NCBI GenBank assembly: GCA_007922305.1
Contig: ML677326.1
Span: 50,500,460-50,564,459 of the forward strand
DNA length: 64,000 nt
Direction of reading: 5' to 3'
From: Dermatemys mawii
Taxonomy: Eukaryota; Chordata; Testudines; Dermatemydidae
Shown: piece by piece, positions 47,596 to 59,288 of the stretch
Numbering within the stretch: the first letter of the stretch is position 1
Layout of the letters: the number at the start of each line of letters is the position of its first letter
Position numbers and translations under genes: made by a program
The notes under the pieces: model-generated
Database searches by the model: none
Told to the model about the DNA's origin: nothing
What the model saw: the letters and a program-made list of their open reading frames with translations, nothing else

Positions 47596-49531
47596 GATGT
47601 CACCTTATCATCAAAGCTGTGGTATTTTTTCTCTTTGTTTGCTTAAAATAGCCACTTTCATCAGTGCATCAATTTTCTTAAAATGCAGCAGTATTTACAG
47701 TTTCACACCAATAGCATACTACTTCAGATAGCTGGCTACCCACATTCTTCTGTTCAGGATTACATTCTATTGTTAATCCCCTATTGACACTGGATCATGT
47801 GTTTAAAGGAGCTTTGTGACTGGAACATGTGCAGTCTTCAGGAGTTTATTTGAAATCAAACTACAAATGTCTACATTCATACAAATTCCTCAAAGCTGCT
47901 TCAATCTGGCATGTTTGTCTCTAACCTTTGATGTTCTTTCCAGCATATTCTGAGATTAATATACAGAATTTCAATCTGACATTTGCTGCACAATTTAAGA
48001 TTCAGTACTGGATAATTGTTATAGACAAAATATCTGCATGTAAAAAGAGAATATAGTCACTAAGTAGCAAATGCACTGCACAGATCTGTAGATATACTAC
48101 CTGGATAAATGGTCTATAAAAACCTTGAGGACCAGCTTTCTATGTTTCATATAGTGTGAACTTTATGAAGATTTCTGTAGGATAAGGGTTAACGAAGAGC
48201 TTTTGTGGATGGCTACTGTGAAACTGGGAATACATAAAGAAAGCACGCAGTAAGTGGCCCATCCAAAGTAAATTCCATTGATGTACTCAGAAAACATATT
48301 ATATTCAACTTATAATTTATAACTAAAATTGCTCGTGAAAATTTTGTAACTGATTTACCTGCTAAAAGGCTATCATTTTTGTAATCTTTCCATTCAAATG
48401 CAAAAGCACATGGGTTTATTACTGATATAGGCTACAACTTTACCTATCTTCCACATATATGTTCGTATACAAAAGTGTAATGGCATTGCCATTCTTTTCT
48501 TAATAGAGTTTGAAACACATGCAGTAAGAGGTTGTAATAATAATACAAATTACATGGTTATTTTTCCATATCTTACCTAATAGCCTATATCATCATTTTT
48601 GGTTACAGTTCACCAGTGTTAAATTTAAAGCATAATAGTAAAGTCAAGGTTACTTCAGATTAATTAGGCATTAGAGACAAATGTGACTAGGTCTGTATTG
48701 TGTTAAATATATGTAAACAAACCCATTGAGGCAAAAGGCAACAGTTTAGCAAAATTAAACTAAAGGCAAAAAGTAACCCACAATAAGGTAGGCAATAAGT
48801 TATTATAGGTTTACCTGCAGCATTGTGCATTATGACATCTCAGCTGTAGAACACATAGCAGCATAAATTGTACCAAGCTTGTCTCATTGAGCAAGATATT
48901 CAGGACAAATGTGAAATATTATATGCTCAGAAGCCTAACCTTTGAAAATTAGGTCTACAAGTCAGGCAGATCAGCAAAGGACCCATCATTTGGATATGCA
49001 AATCACTACTGAAAATTTTAACAGTAATTTATTTTCAGGATCATTTGGAGAAAAAATTAAAGAGAACATTTTGCATATTCTCTGGAAACCATAAACAGTA
49101 TAAATAAAGTATTCATATAGATCTTATATTTGCTTATTCCTATCTACCAATGGTATTACTATATACTTCATGTCACTGAAAGTATGAAATGGGTAACTTA
49201 TCTGTACATAGAGTGACCTAGACCAAAAATTCCATTTAGATCTGTGTTCACCTCTGTAAGAAAGAAAAGACGTAGACTATTTGGTTTTTATGACACAGAC
49301 TGTTCAGTCAGCTAGACCAATACACAGTAATGCTAACATAAGCTGGCGTTTATACACAGAAATATACCCACTGGACTTTGTTCAAGTTTTTAATGCAACT
49401 TTATTTTAAAAACAAAGCAAACTAGAAGCAACTTAACTTACAATGAGAGAGGTTTTATATCTGCAGATATAAAAAATGATGCAATGATATTATCCTCTTC
49501 GGCTAGGTATAACTACTACTGACAACACTAA
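47596..49531. other. AT-rich unannotated DNA
   Basis: No gene is supported. A 29-bp segment at 48815-48843 on the minus strand lies between a good acceptor (GTGTTCTACAG) and a CAG|GTAAAC donor, with one open frame. It is treated only as an exon candidate in the findings. Confidence 0.35.
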
Positions 49532-49759
49532 GGGCTGGTCTACAGTAAAGCAAGAAGTCAACCTAGAGTTACACTACTTCAGTTACGTAACTGAAGTTGA
49601 CTTACAGTGATGTCTATACCTCACTGTGTTGATGGAAGATGCTCTCCCTGGGCTTATGCTTTCTGGTGATCTGGAGTACAGAAATGGATGGCAAAACACT
49701 CTGCCACTGACATAGCAATTGTAGGAGTGCCGATTTAGCTGTAATTATAGACATGCTCT
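49532..49759. mobile_element. Harbinger-like MITE
   Basis: The left end GGGCTGGTCTACAGTAAAGC and right end ATTATAGACATGCTC are a diverged terminal pair of the turtle 'GTCTACAC' MITE type, flanked by TAA. The interior has palindromic TTCAGTTACGTAACTGAAG (49579-49597) and AAGTCAAC...GTTGACTT blocks. It is non-coding. Confidence 0.65.
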
Positions 49760-50640
49760 TAAAAAAGAGATTCTAGTTTAGTTCTCTCATTCACCTTCTC
49801 AGAAAAGGGCCAGTGTCTGACTAGGCATTGAAATTGAATCCCTTTCTCATTTTCTTTTCCCTCCATTTCAGGGTTGAAGGATATTGGAAGCACAATACAG
49901 AAAATGTTGTACTGTCATTACTTCAGATGTATACAGGGCTCTCTACATAGGACTGTTGTCAGCAGATTTATTTGAAAGTTCACTAAAAGTTTTTTAGCAT
50001 ATTTAGTCCTAACTGGAAAATGGAATTCTCTCCCCCCCCCCCCCCACACACAATGAATTTTATATGAAGGACCTTTGCAATTTCAGTCTCCCTATAGGAA
50101 ATTCTGAACAGCTTCAAAACAAATGTCTGTTAATTAGCTTCTGGTTTTGTTTTGATTAATTGTATTTTTCATTTGCATCAAAGGCCTCTATTCCTTAGAT
50201 GAGAATTGTTTCCCCTCCCAAATTGATGGAAATCCCAATAAAGAAAAAAATACAAAACATTTGTCACCAAAATGCAGTAACTGCATGGGAGCACAAGGAT
50301 GCAAGGGTCTTTCCTACCTGGTCATCCTGCGTAGCAGAAAACACAGTAAGAGTGCTCTTCTGAAAACTTTCCTAGCACATGTATGGCAATAGCTACATAC
50401 ATTAGTGAGGTTAGGAAGAAACAATGCTGGGTCACCAGTGTGCTAGCCTGATGCTCAGAGAGGAACTTGAAAGGGTGTAACTTCTGCAAACCTGGGGCTC
50501 TAGTCAGTACTACCTCTCCTAATGTTCCCCACTGAAGGTTCAGGTCACATTGCTGCTTACTCAGATTTGTACCTCAGGCACAGTTAAGCCCTAAAAAAAG
50601 AAATAGTTGAAGGTGCACCTGGTGCATTAACAGTCCTGAA
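49760..50640. other. Unannotated DNA with C14 tract
   Basis: A C14 run lies at 50032-50045, followed by (CA)n. On the minus strand a good acceptor ends at 50331 (TTTTCTGCTACGCAG), but no persuasive exon follows. No other feature is recognised. Confidence 0.4.
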
Positions 50641-52066
50641 CAACTAATTTGGAACAAAGTCCTAATGTCTTTGATAAACTTAACTGTAAAAAGTCACCAG
50701 AACCAGATGGCATTCACCCAAGAGTTCTGAAAGAACTCAAATGTGAAATTGCAGAACTATTAACTATGGTTTGTAACCTTTCCTTTAAATCAGTTTCTGT
50801 ACTTAATCACTGGAAGATAGCTAATGTAACATCAATATTTAAAAGGGGCTCTAGAGGTGATCCCGACAATTACAGACCGGTAAGCTTAACAACAGTACTG
50901 GGCAAATTAGTTGAAACAATAGTAAAGAATAAAATTGTCAGAAACATAGAAGAACATAAATTGTTGGGCAAAAGTCAACATGGTTTCTGTAAAGGGAAAT
51001 CATGTCTTACTAATCTATGAAAGCCCTTTGAAGGGGTCAACCAGCATGTGGACAAAGGGGTTCCAGTAGACATACTGTACTTAGACTTCCAGAAAGCCTT
51101 TGACAAGGTCCCTCACCAAAGGCTCTTGCGTAAATTAAGTTGTCACAGGATAAGAGGGAAGATCCTTTCATAAATTGAGAACTGGTTAAAAGACAGGGAA
51201 CAAAGGGTAGGAATAAATGGTAAATTTTCAGAATGGAGAGGGGTAACTAGTGGTGTTCCCCAAGGGTCAGTCCTCAGACCAATCCTATTCAACTTATTCA
51301 TAGATGATCTGGAGAAAGGGGTAAACAGTGAGGTGGCAAAGTTTGCAGATGATACTAAACTGCTCAAGATAGTGAAGACCAAAGCAGATTGTGAAGAACT
51401 TCAAAAAGATCTCACAAAACTAAGTGACTGGGCAACCAAATGGCAAATGAAATTTAATGTGGATAAATGTAAAGTAATTCACACTGGAAAAAATAACCCC
51501 AACTATACACACAATATGATGGGGGCTAATTTAGCTACAACTAATCAGGAAAGAGATCTTGGAGTCATTGTGGATAGTTCTCTGAAGACGTCCATGTAGT
51601 ATGCAGCGCAGCCAAAAAAGCAAACAGGATGTTAGGAATAATTTAAAAAGGGATAGAGATGGAGAAAGTGAATAAGGGAAAGTGATTTATTAGTTCCCAA
51701 AATATAAGAACTAGGGGCCACCAAATGAAATTAGTGGGAAAGAGGTTTAAAACAAATAAAAGGAAGTTGTTCTTCATGCAGCACACCGTCAGCCCACGGA
51801 ACTCCTTGCCTGAGGAGGTTGTGAAGGCTAGAACTATAACAAGGACTGAAAGAGAACTAGATAAATTAATGGAGGTTAAGTCCATTAATGGCTATTAACC
51901 AGGATGGGTAAGGAATGATGTCCCTAGCCTTTTGTCAGAGGGTGGAGAAGGATGGCAGGAGAGAGATCATTTGATCCTTACCTGTTAGGTTCACTCACTC
52001 TGGTGCACTTGGCATTGGCCACTGTCGGTAGACAGGATATTAGTACGGCCTTTCTTATGTTCGTAT
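50641..52066 (+). pseudogene. CR1/L2-like LINE with readable reverse transcriptase
   Basis: The plus strand keeps most RT blocks in one frame: KSPEPDGIHPRVLKEL, ANVTSIFKRGSRGDPDNYRP, LGKSQHGFCKGKSCLTNL, YLDFQKAFDKVPH, SGVPQGSVL and the catalytic FADDTKLL near 51341-51364, then DLGVIVDSSLKTSM. Stops at 51018-51020, 51172-51174 and 51597-51599 break the frame. A degraded 3' UTR follows, ending GGCCTTTCTTATGTTCGT, with an internal deletion of the 'TGGGCTAGATGGACC' part of the tail. The endonuclease half is missing. Confidence 0.92.
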
Positions 52067-55000
52067 AATGTGAATCCCTTACCCGTTGTCCTATATACCT
52101 TTTTTCCTAAAGATGATAATGATAACCTGGTAACATTTTAGAGACTGAATCAGTACTGTCCAAACAGCTCAGCAGACTAGAGAGGGGAATTTAATGTGAA
52201 AGTCAAAACACACTTTCCCTCTCTTTCCTGGTGAGAAATATTACTGCCTAATCAGAAGAGAACCATGGCTACCGTCAGATCAATAAGATCACTTTCATCA
52301 TTACTTCTATTGTAGAAAATGCACCTGAACGAACTATGCAGCTCTAAAACAGCTCCTGAAATTTCAAAATCATGAAGGAAAAATTGGCTTAGTGAATAAA
52401 GGAGAAGACTTAAGTGTATTATCATTCAGTGCTGTCACAGACACAAATGATTTAATCAAGAGCATTTTACACACAGACACCATATAAGTAAGGCATAGTA
52501 GAATTAAAATGGAGTGAGCCAAAATTCTGGTGCCAATATTGGGAATATTTTTCCCACATTTTATAAATTAATAAATGAAAAGTGAAGTTACTCTTTCTGA
52601 AGAAAATGGTGCAACCCTGCAAAGTTGGACTATATCCTGGGTTTTATGAATAATGTACTTATGTGGCCACAAACTACCATATAATTGCAGATTCTTTTTC
52701 GCTTGCTGCATAAAAATGCTCAAAAATCTAAGTTTCCACTTACAAGAAAAATTGAGTCTCTGGCTGTAAGACTAACTTTGAAAACTTGAACCAAATATAA
52801 CTGAGATGTGATGTGTGCGTGAGTCAGTAGACAGCCTGATACATTAACTGACAGACCTTAACTCTTTCCATATGTTTTAATGGGTTAATTGACAACAATT
52901 TAAACATAAAAATGTACTGATCATGTTTAGAAAAATGCAGAAGTGTGCTTATTTGCTATTGCTGGATGTAGTGGTAGAAACAGGTGTAGATGGTCAGCCA
53001 GTTGCTGTCAAGGAATTGCTGTGGAGGGCAGAGAAAAAAACATCAAACCTCTTCCTTCCCATAAAAAGGTAAAAGTCACCTTTGCTACTGCCCAAATGCA
53101 TCCCCTCCTCTTTATCAAATACCTCAAACTTCTTCTGGGTGCCAAACCACATTCCCTGCTCTCTTAAGTGTTAAAAGTACTGACAGTCCTTTGCCCAGGT
53201 GGAAGAAACACCACCTCTAGATTTTTCCTTACAATTCTATGGTTCAAGGTTATTACCAGTTGTCATTGCACAAATCTGAAACACACTGACAATTCAAAAT
53301 TTGGCAACAGCATAAAATAAATTAAATTTAGTATCAAAACAAAATTACACAAGGATCGCTATACTGACTCAAACAGACTGAAATGGGAGGTGACAGAAAG
53401 AATATTTGAGCAGAGGTAGTTCTGCAGAATGCTATGGTCCGTAACACAAAATATAGGTCTTATATGCCAAATAGGACACGGGGTCTTAACTAGAAGGGAC
53501 TATCTAAAAGATTATATAATATGGTTCATTGTTCTTTGTAAATTTATAAGAGGTAGACCTCACTAGAATAGTGTTATGAATAAGCACATTGTATCCAGAA
53601 CAACTGAGTATAATGGCCAAAATGTGCTTATTTGAAAGTATATGCATTTTCAAATATTAACTCAATTTAGTATATCACGCTGTCGATTCCATTTTTCAGA
53701 TGATTGGACTTACAGTCAGATTGCTACTGTAAATGACAAACATTTCATAGGAAATATAATTTCATTTGCTGGAAGGTAAATTCCTTCTGAATCCATGACT
53801 TTTATTATAATATAGATGTTTGCACACTGAGAACAGTCTGGTTTTCATTGCTTGAGAGTATGACTATTTAGACAAGTTCAAAAAAGAAGATAAACATTTC
53901 TGTGTAAATTGCTGAAAGATAATTTGGGTAGTCAGCAAACTCCTGCTGGCACAAACATGAGCAGACAATGGCCAGAAAAATCTGGCTAGATTTCAGACTG
54001 CATAACAGCTCTCCTATCAAGAAAATAAAAGTGTCTCTCTAAAATCTTAGCTGTTGCATTAGTATTATATCAGTGCCAGGTAGTTCCTATGGAAAAAGAT
54101 TGTGAAATGTTTCCAGCATAAATACTATATTTCAGATTGTTTAAATACAGCTATAAACACCTGCTCAGAATTAAAACACGGCATGGTAGGTATGTGTTTG
54201 AAAACAAATTCTTCAGACACTTTTTAAAGAAGTATTTACTCTCACAGGCCCAAATTCTGCAAGCGAGGCCTGACTAAAAGGATATTGCCCATAAGGATGG
54301 GACAGAATTCTCCATGAGTGGCATCTAAGCTTTCATTGTTGTTAAAGCAGATGAAGAGAAATATTTTATGCAGCCTATAGTAGTCACATCCCCATTCCTT
54401 AAGTGTTCAATTCTGTGCATGGACTTGATGGCCATACCATGGCCTGCCTCCAGACCTCTCATTCCACTGTCAATTCTAAACTGAAACTTGATGTGGAGAT
54501 ATCACATGAAATTGTGTAGTGTTCCCTTGTGGAGGGTTTCTCCTGTTTTGCATGCAAGGGATCCATAGATTTTAGGAAAATTCCTAAACAAATGGCACAC
54601 TAAAAAAATAATCACACAAAACCAAAAAAAAATCCTTAAAACAAAAGCCATCATCATGCAACACCATCCATCTCACCACATCCTCAATAGAAATTCAGTG
54701 TTAAAGCTCAGAATCAGGCTACCAATGAAGGACAGTGATAGCACGGAATTTCAGCTAGGAGTAGATCCACTAGCTCAGTTAAAGAAAGAACTTGCAGAAA
54801 GCTTGGTCTTTCCCTCAGAGTGAAGTGGAAAACAGTTGCCTTGCCAGTAACTGTTTTTCTTTGAAAGCTGGGATTCCCGTTCACGGGATATGGGTGCCCC
54901 TGAGCTGTGGAACTGCCTTGAAGAGACATGCTGTTACAGGATGACCAAAGATTTACACAGACATGGTTACTGAAGACATTTCCACAGCTCAGTGCCCACA

Positions 55001-56184
55001 AGTGGGAATGTGCAGATGCCCTCAAAGAATAACTCATCTTATATAAGAAGATATATTCAGATCCAGATCAGATATTCAGATTTTTTGGGTGCAAAGATGA
55101 ATTATGTCTAGGTTTGAGTTTGGATTAGGTGATATAGACATATCACAAATTGGTTTTAAGAGATTTTGACCCCAAATGGTAGAAATTTTGCAAGCATATT
55201 TAATTTTTCATAGTTTTGGTTTACATCATCATGAGAAGGGCTCTCCTTGTACGATTTTGATTACATTTTTTCTCACTTAGTAGCAACAAGAGTAAGATCA
55301 GATCTAGAGATTCAAATCCAACCACAAAGCCTTGAAATTCAATTCAATAGTTTGATTTTGGCCCAGATACAATTTTAAGATTAAAAATAGTTTTTATTTG
55401 GGTCAAGGAATTGACCCTGCTGTCTCAGTGAGAATCTAGGAGAAGAAATTTGTTGGGAATATTCCACTGATGCCACTTCCTTACACCCCAGAATGCTATA
55501 ATAAAAGAACAAGAATAGACTATCAAGTATATCATTGGAAAATCTGTAGTGGACTAGGATTTTTTTATTATCAACATCATAACTGGAAATGTTTGTTAAT
55601 TTCATGAACAACTCTGATATAATCTTTACACAGGTTTACAGTTGTCATCCTGAGACACCTTTATGCACTAAAGAATGTGACAAAAGAAAATAACTGAAAG
55701 CTGAAAATGCTTCACTATGGAAAAGAGATGTAAAATAATAGACAATTGTTATGCTGTTCAGTTTCACTCAGCAGTTTTATGTTATAGACTACGTATGATT
55801 CAGCCACTATTCTTGAAATGGGAATGCAAACAGTATAGAAGCAGCACAGAGGCAGTGAGGCAATGACAGACAACTTCTTCCTGGAACACTTTTGCAAGTA
55901 CTAAGACAATAGTGTTCTCATAATCACACGACATGATAACAGTCATTTTCTCTTTGGAATAATGCTGTAATTGGCATAATTGTTTCTCCTGTAATATATC
56001 TATGGCAGAGTCACAATTACTGTCACTCACACCTTTAAAAACAGGTTCATTTTTAATAGATATACGGTTTCTATTAAAAAGAAGTATTGTGCAACTGGGA
56101 ATATTTTTTCTCCCCAGCACTGGGCTGCCACGGTATATTTAGGTATGCTAAGCAAATCAAAGACTTTTATTTAAAAAAAAATAC
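52067..56184. other. Long stretch without recognised features
   Basis: About 4.1 kb of AT-rich DNA. The ORFs at 52943 (+), 54714 (-), 55381 (-) and 55800 (-) lack recognisable domains and proper context. A weak 'GGCCCAAATTCTGCAAGCGAGG' stretch at 54248 resembles the 'CCTGATCCTGCA' repeat family. Confidence 0.35.
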
Positions 56185-56320
56185 TCTTAGGCTCCAATCC
56201 TTCAGTCACATCCAGGCTGATTAACCTTTGCACTCACACAGAGCCAGACTAACTTCATTGGGGCATCACATAACCACAATGGTCCATTTGCACGGAACTG
56301 ATTACAGGATCAGGGCCTCT
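56185..56320. repeat. Dispersed 'CAATCCTTCAG...GGATCAGGGCC' repeat
   Basis: It starts AGGCTCCAATCCTTCAGTCAC and ends GATTACAGGATCAGGGCC, an imperfect inverted pair. The centre includes CTAACTTCATTGGGGCATCAC. Third copy of the family seen at 16897-17010 and 20681-20811. Confidence 0.6.
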
Positions 56321-56859
56321 CTCAGGATGAATTCTCTGTGTTAAAAAGGTAATAGAGAGGGATGGTCAGGAAAAGTGAATTTGGAAACAAGTAGAAAGAC
56401 CTGAAAAGCCATTAAGGTTTCAGGAGAGTGGGAAAGATGAGGAAAATACAGTAAAATGTTTCTGGGACCTCATCAAAGAAATCAGTGGATAGCTGGAAGG
56501 AACATGCTGGGATGACAGCAAAAGGGATAATGATTAGAAAAATTATAGCAGAGCCTATGAATCGAACTCTCTTTTGTAAATACCATTTGAGAAATGATAA
56601 CATCTTAAGTAGTAATGGACTAAAAGTGCCAATGGCAGAAATACTACTAATCTGTAGCAAGCATGAGAAGGAAAGAAATCTCTTGCAAAAACAGAGCCTA
56701 TACTGTCAAACCATAGTCTAGCCCCAAAAGTACCAGTAGAAACAAATATAATCATTAATTTATTTGGTTGAAAACAGAGACTTTTTCCACCAAAAATATT
56801 TTTGAATGACTAAGAATAACGATTGGGCCAGAGAGCGAGAATATGAATGAATATTGCCT

Positions 56860-57130
56860 GATAGTTAGGACATTTACCTAGGATGTGGGGAAGACAAGTT
56901 CACATCCCAGCTCCAATGATTATTTCATTATTTCTACGAAGTGGAACAGCTTCAACAGGAGAGACTGACAGAGTGACATACCAAAATGCTCCACAGCCTA
57001 ATAGCTAGAGCACTCTCCTGCAACGTGAAAGACTCAAGTTCAAAACTCTGTTCCACATCAGGCAGAGGGGGAATTTCCAGGTTTCCCACTTTCTAAGTGA
57101 ATACCCTACCACTGGGCTAAACATTATAAG
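56860..57130. repeat. SINE-like array of tRNA-related units
   Basis: Three tRNA-like units are visible. At 56870-56920 the unit has GATAGTTAGGACATTTACC and a B-box-like AGTTCACATCCC. At 57000-57050 there is TAATAGCTAGAGCACTCTCC with AGTTCAAAACTC. At 57098-57122 there is an antisense A-box (CCCTACCACTGGGCTA). Two lie in sense and one in antisense orientation. They are too degraded to be functional tRNA genes and look like a tRNA-derived SINE family. Confidence 0.5.
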
Positions 57131-57482
57131 GAGACTGCCACCATCTCCTCCTCCAGCCATTTTGTGAATTTAAGTCCCCCACCCCCATCTTCCAAAAAAA
57201 GTGTGTCTGAACCTATTTAGGAGACTGTTCATCCAATCCACAGATAGTTTCAGGTTCCCTGAAATGGCATTTTTCAGCAAATGAGCTACACCTGAAACAT
57301 TTTGCCCAACTCTATTCATAAGTCAAGGCTGACAAATAAGTGAAGCAAAGAGTTCATACTGATACTAGAAACCGAGGGTCCTGAAGGAATGGCATTGAAT
57401 GGTACAATGGAGAGAACCCATGCTTAGCAATAAGGAACAAACACTTCCAGACAGCCCTATCATTTGTTCTAAATGTTCCAAA

Positions 57483-57583
57483 CAGGGCTTTGGAGCGGTG
57501 CTCCAGCTTGGCTCCAGCTACAGGCCAAAACCTGCAGCTCCACTGCTCCATACTCCAGCTCTGGAATCTGCTCCAAAGCCTTG
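57483..57583. mobile_element. 101-bp hAT MITE with exact 8-bp TSD
   Basis: The termini CAGGGCTTTGGAGC and GCTCCAAAGCCTTG are inverted with one mismatch. GTTCCAAA flanks both ends exactly (57475-57482 and 57584-57591). The interior is made of GCTCCAGC-type inverted blocks. It sits in an L2 reverse transcriptase fragment on the minus strand. It is non-coding and too short to contain transposase. Confidence 0.9.
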
Positions 57584-57591
57584 GTTCCAAA

Positions 57592-57860
57592 AGAGTACCA
57601 ATGGTCAATGCTGACAAAAGCAGTCAGGTTCCAAAAGAGTACAAATATAGCACACTCTGGATCAGCCTGCAGCAAGAGACTGTTATAAGCGCTCAACTGG
57701 ACAGTCTCAATGTTATGTTTCTTCTTATAGCCAGACTGGATTTTATCACTTAGATATGTGTCTAAAGTAAAGTGCAACTTAAATTTTAATTCAACAACTT
57801 TAGATACAACCTTGAAAAGAAACAGGAAGTAAATTATTGGATAAAAGTATGCCATATTGT
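57592..57860 (-). pseudogene. L2-clade LINE reverse transcriptase fragment
   Basis: The minus strand has an open stretch whose motifs follow L2-type RT: SGYKKKHNIETVQL (for 'QSGFRK.HSTETALL'), then an acidic LLLQADPEC block and FWNLTAFVSIDH (for 'LDLSAAFDTVDH'). The first catalytic Asp-containing motif is altered, so it is not functional. The 101-bp hAT MITE is inserted next to it. Both ends are truncated. Confidence 0.7.
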
Positions 57861-58835
57861 CTGAGGCAGAGAAAAGGACATTTCAAATACTAGAGTAACA
57901 GAAGCCAATTTTAGCTAAAAGTGTAACCCTATAATAAGGTAGAGTATTCATAATGACACTTAAAATTAGTACCAAGAGCCATTCAATCAGAAACAAAAAG
58001 AATATTCACAATGAAAGTGATGGTCTCACTTTTATCCTATCTCAGCAAAGTATACCTTGGAAATTGCTTTCAATGATTCTGAGTAGCTTGTGCTTAAAAC
58101 GCAGCTGAACTACATTTACATTTAAACTTTTAAGTATTAACTTAGATTACGTTTAGCCACAATCAAACCTCTCTAAACATGTGATAAACACGAGTTCTAA
58201 ATACACTAATCATAAACAGGACTGTTTATAACAAACATCACGTTACATCACAGTTATTAGATACCAACATTAATTTGTTTTTGCCCTTCATTTTTTTGAA
58301 GAAATGAAGTAATTAATGTTTAAAATGTACCAAATTCTCAGGCAGTTTCAGTTGGATATAGTACTCTTCTTCCTTCCCTATCCCAACCTCTTTTGTATAG
58401 TGTTGTTTATGGTGTATTGAGGAATGCATTGGTCTTTCAAGTTATCACTTGAAGAGTGCATGGGAAGGGGGATTGTATTCCTGGTCTTGCCTACAGGCTA
58501 GGGGGCTCTGTTGTGAAGTCTGTAATCTTGGGGGGAAAGCCCAGAACAAGGTGGAGTGAGTCGTCTCTCTCTCTCTGTTAGGGAGCAGCCTTTTTGTGTC
58601 TCTCTGTTTTGGGGTTCCTGTGTATTATTCTGAATTCTAACAAACAAAGTAGTGTTATGTAGCAAGCTTCCAGGATGAATATTACTTATTTTCATTTAGC
58701 TTGTGTGTGTATGCCGTGAACATAACATTGTAAAAACTGTTAAATAATTGCCACATTCTGCCCTAAAGATCTGTGCATTTAATTATGAATAATGAAATAA
58801 CACATAGCACATATTTTCATTTGTAAAGCTCATTG
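57861..58835. other. Unannotated DNA
   Basis: No gene or recognised repeat apart from a CTCTCTCTCTCTG run at about 58565-58578. Confidence 0.35.
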
Positions 58836-58968
58836 CCACTTTATAGAAAAGGAAAACTGAAGAGCAGAGAGGTTAAGTGGCTTGTCCAGGGCCAAAGCAT
58901 GTCAGTGGCAGAGCAAAGATTATAACCCAGATCCCCTGAGTCCAAGACCAACAATCTATTAACTAATA
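58836..58968 (-). mobile_element. MIR (CORE-SINE) copy
   Basis: The plus strand shows antisense MIR: GAAAAGGAAAACTGAAGAGCAG, AGAGGTTAAGTGGCTTGTCC, CAGTGGCAGAGCAAAGATTATAACCC and a tRNA-derived end near 58960. Ancient and diverged. Confidence 0.85.
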
Positions 58969-59114
58969 ACATACTTCCACACCATGTGAAGTGCTGGTAA
59001 AGATATCTAATGATATATCCTGCTATCAATTCATACCACTTCATATCATTTCTATTTAAATCCTAAAAATGCACATTTAGGGCAAAAGGAGAGATGGATT
59101 AAATTATTTGCTCT

Positions 59115-59288
59115 GCTACATACTGTGTATGGCACTGAAAAAGGACAGCTAGCCTTTCTAAGCCTTTATTCTTTCTTCTGTAAGATGGGGATAACAAAGT
59201 TTATTTACCACAAAGTGATGCTAGGAAACTTAAGACATTAATGTTTGTAAAAGACTTTGATGTCCTCCAACGGAAGATACTACAGAAA
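59115..59288 (+). mobile_element. MIR (CORE-SINE) copy
   Basis: Sense MIR core: CTTTCTTCTGTAAGATGGGG, ATAACAAAGTTTATTTACC, GATGCTAGGAAACTTAAGAC and TTTGTAAAAGACTTTGATG. It lies about 150 bp from, and in opposite orientation to, the MIR at 58836-58968. Confidence 0.8.

Noticed and set aside
52963..53023. Minus-strand segment after a strong acceptor (CTGCCCTCCACAG) reading QFLDSNWLTIYTCFYHYIQQ then stop
   Set aside because: Attractive as a terminal exon, but no upstream partner in a matching phase was found, and no polyadenylation signal follows closely.
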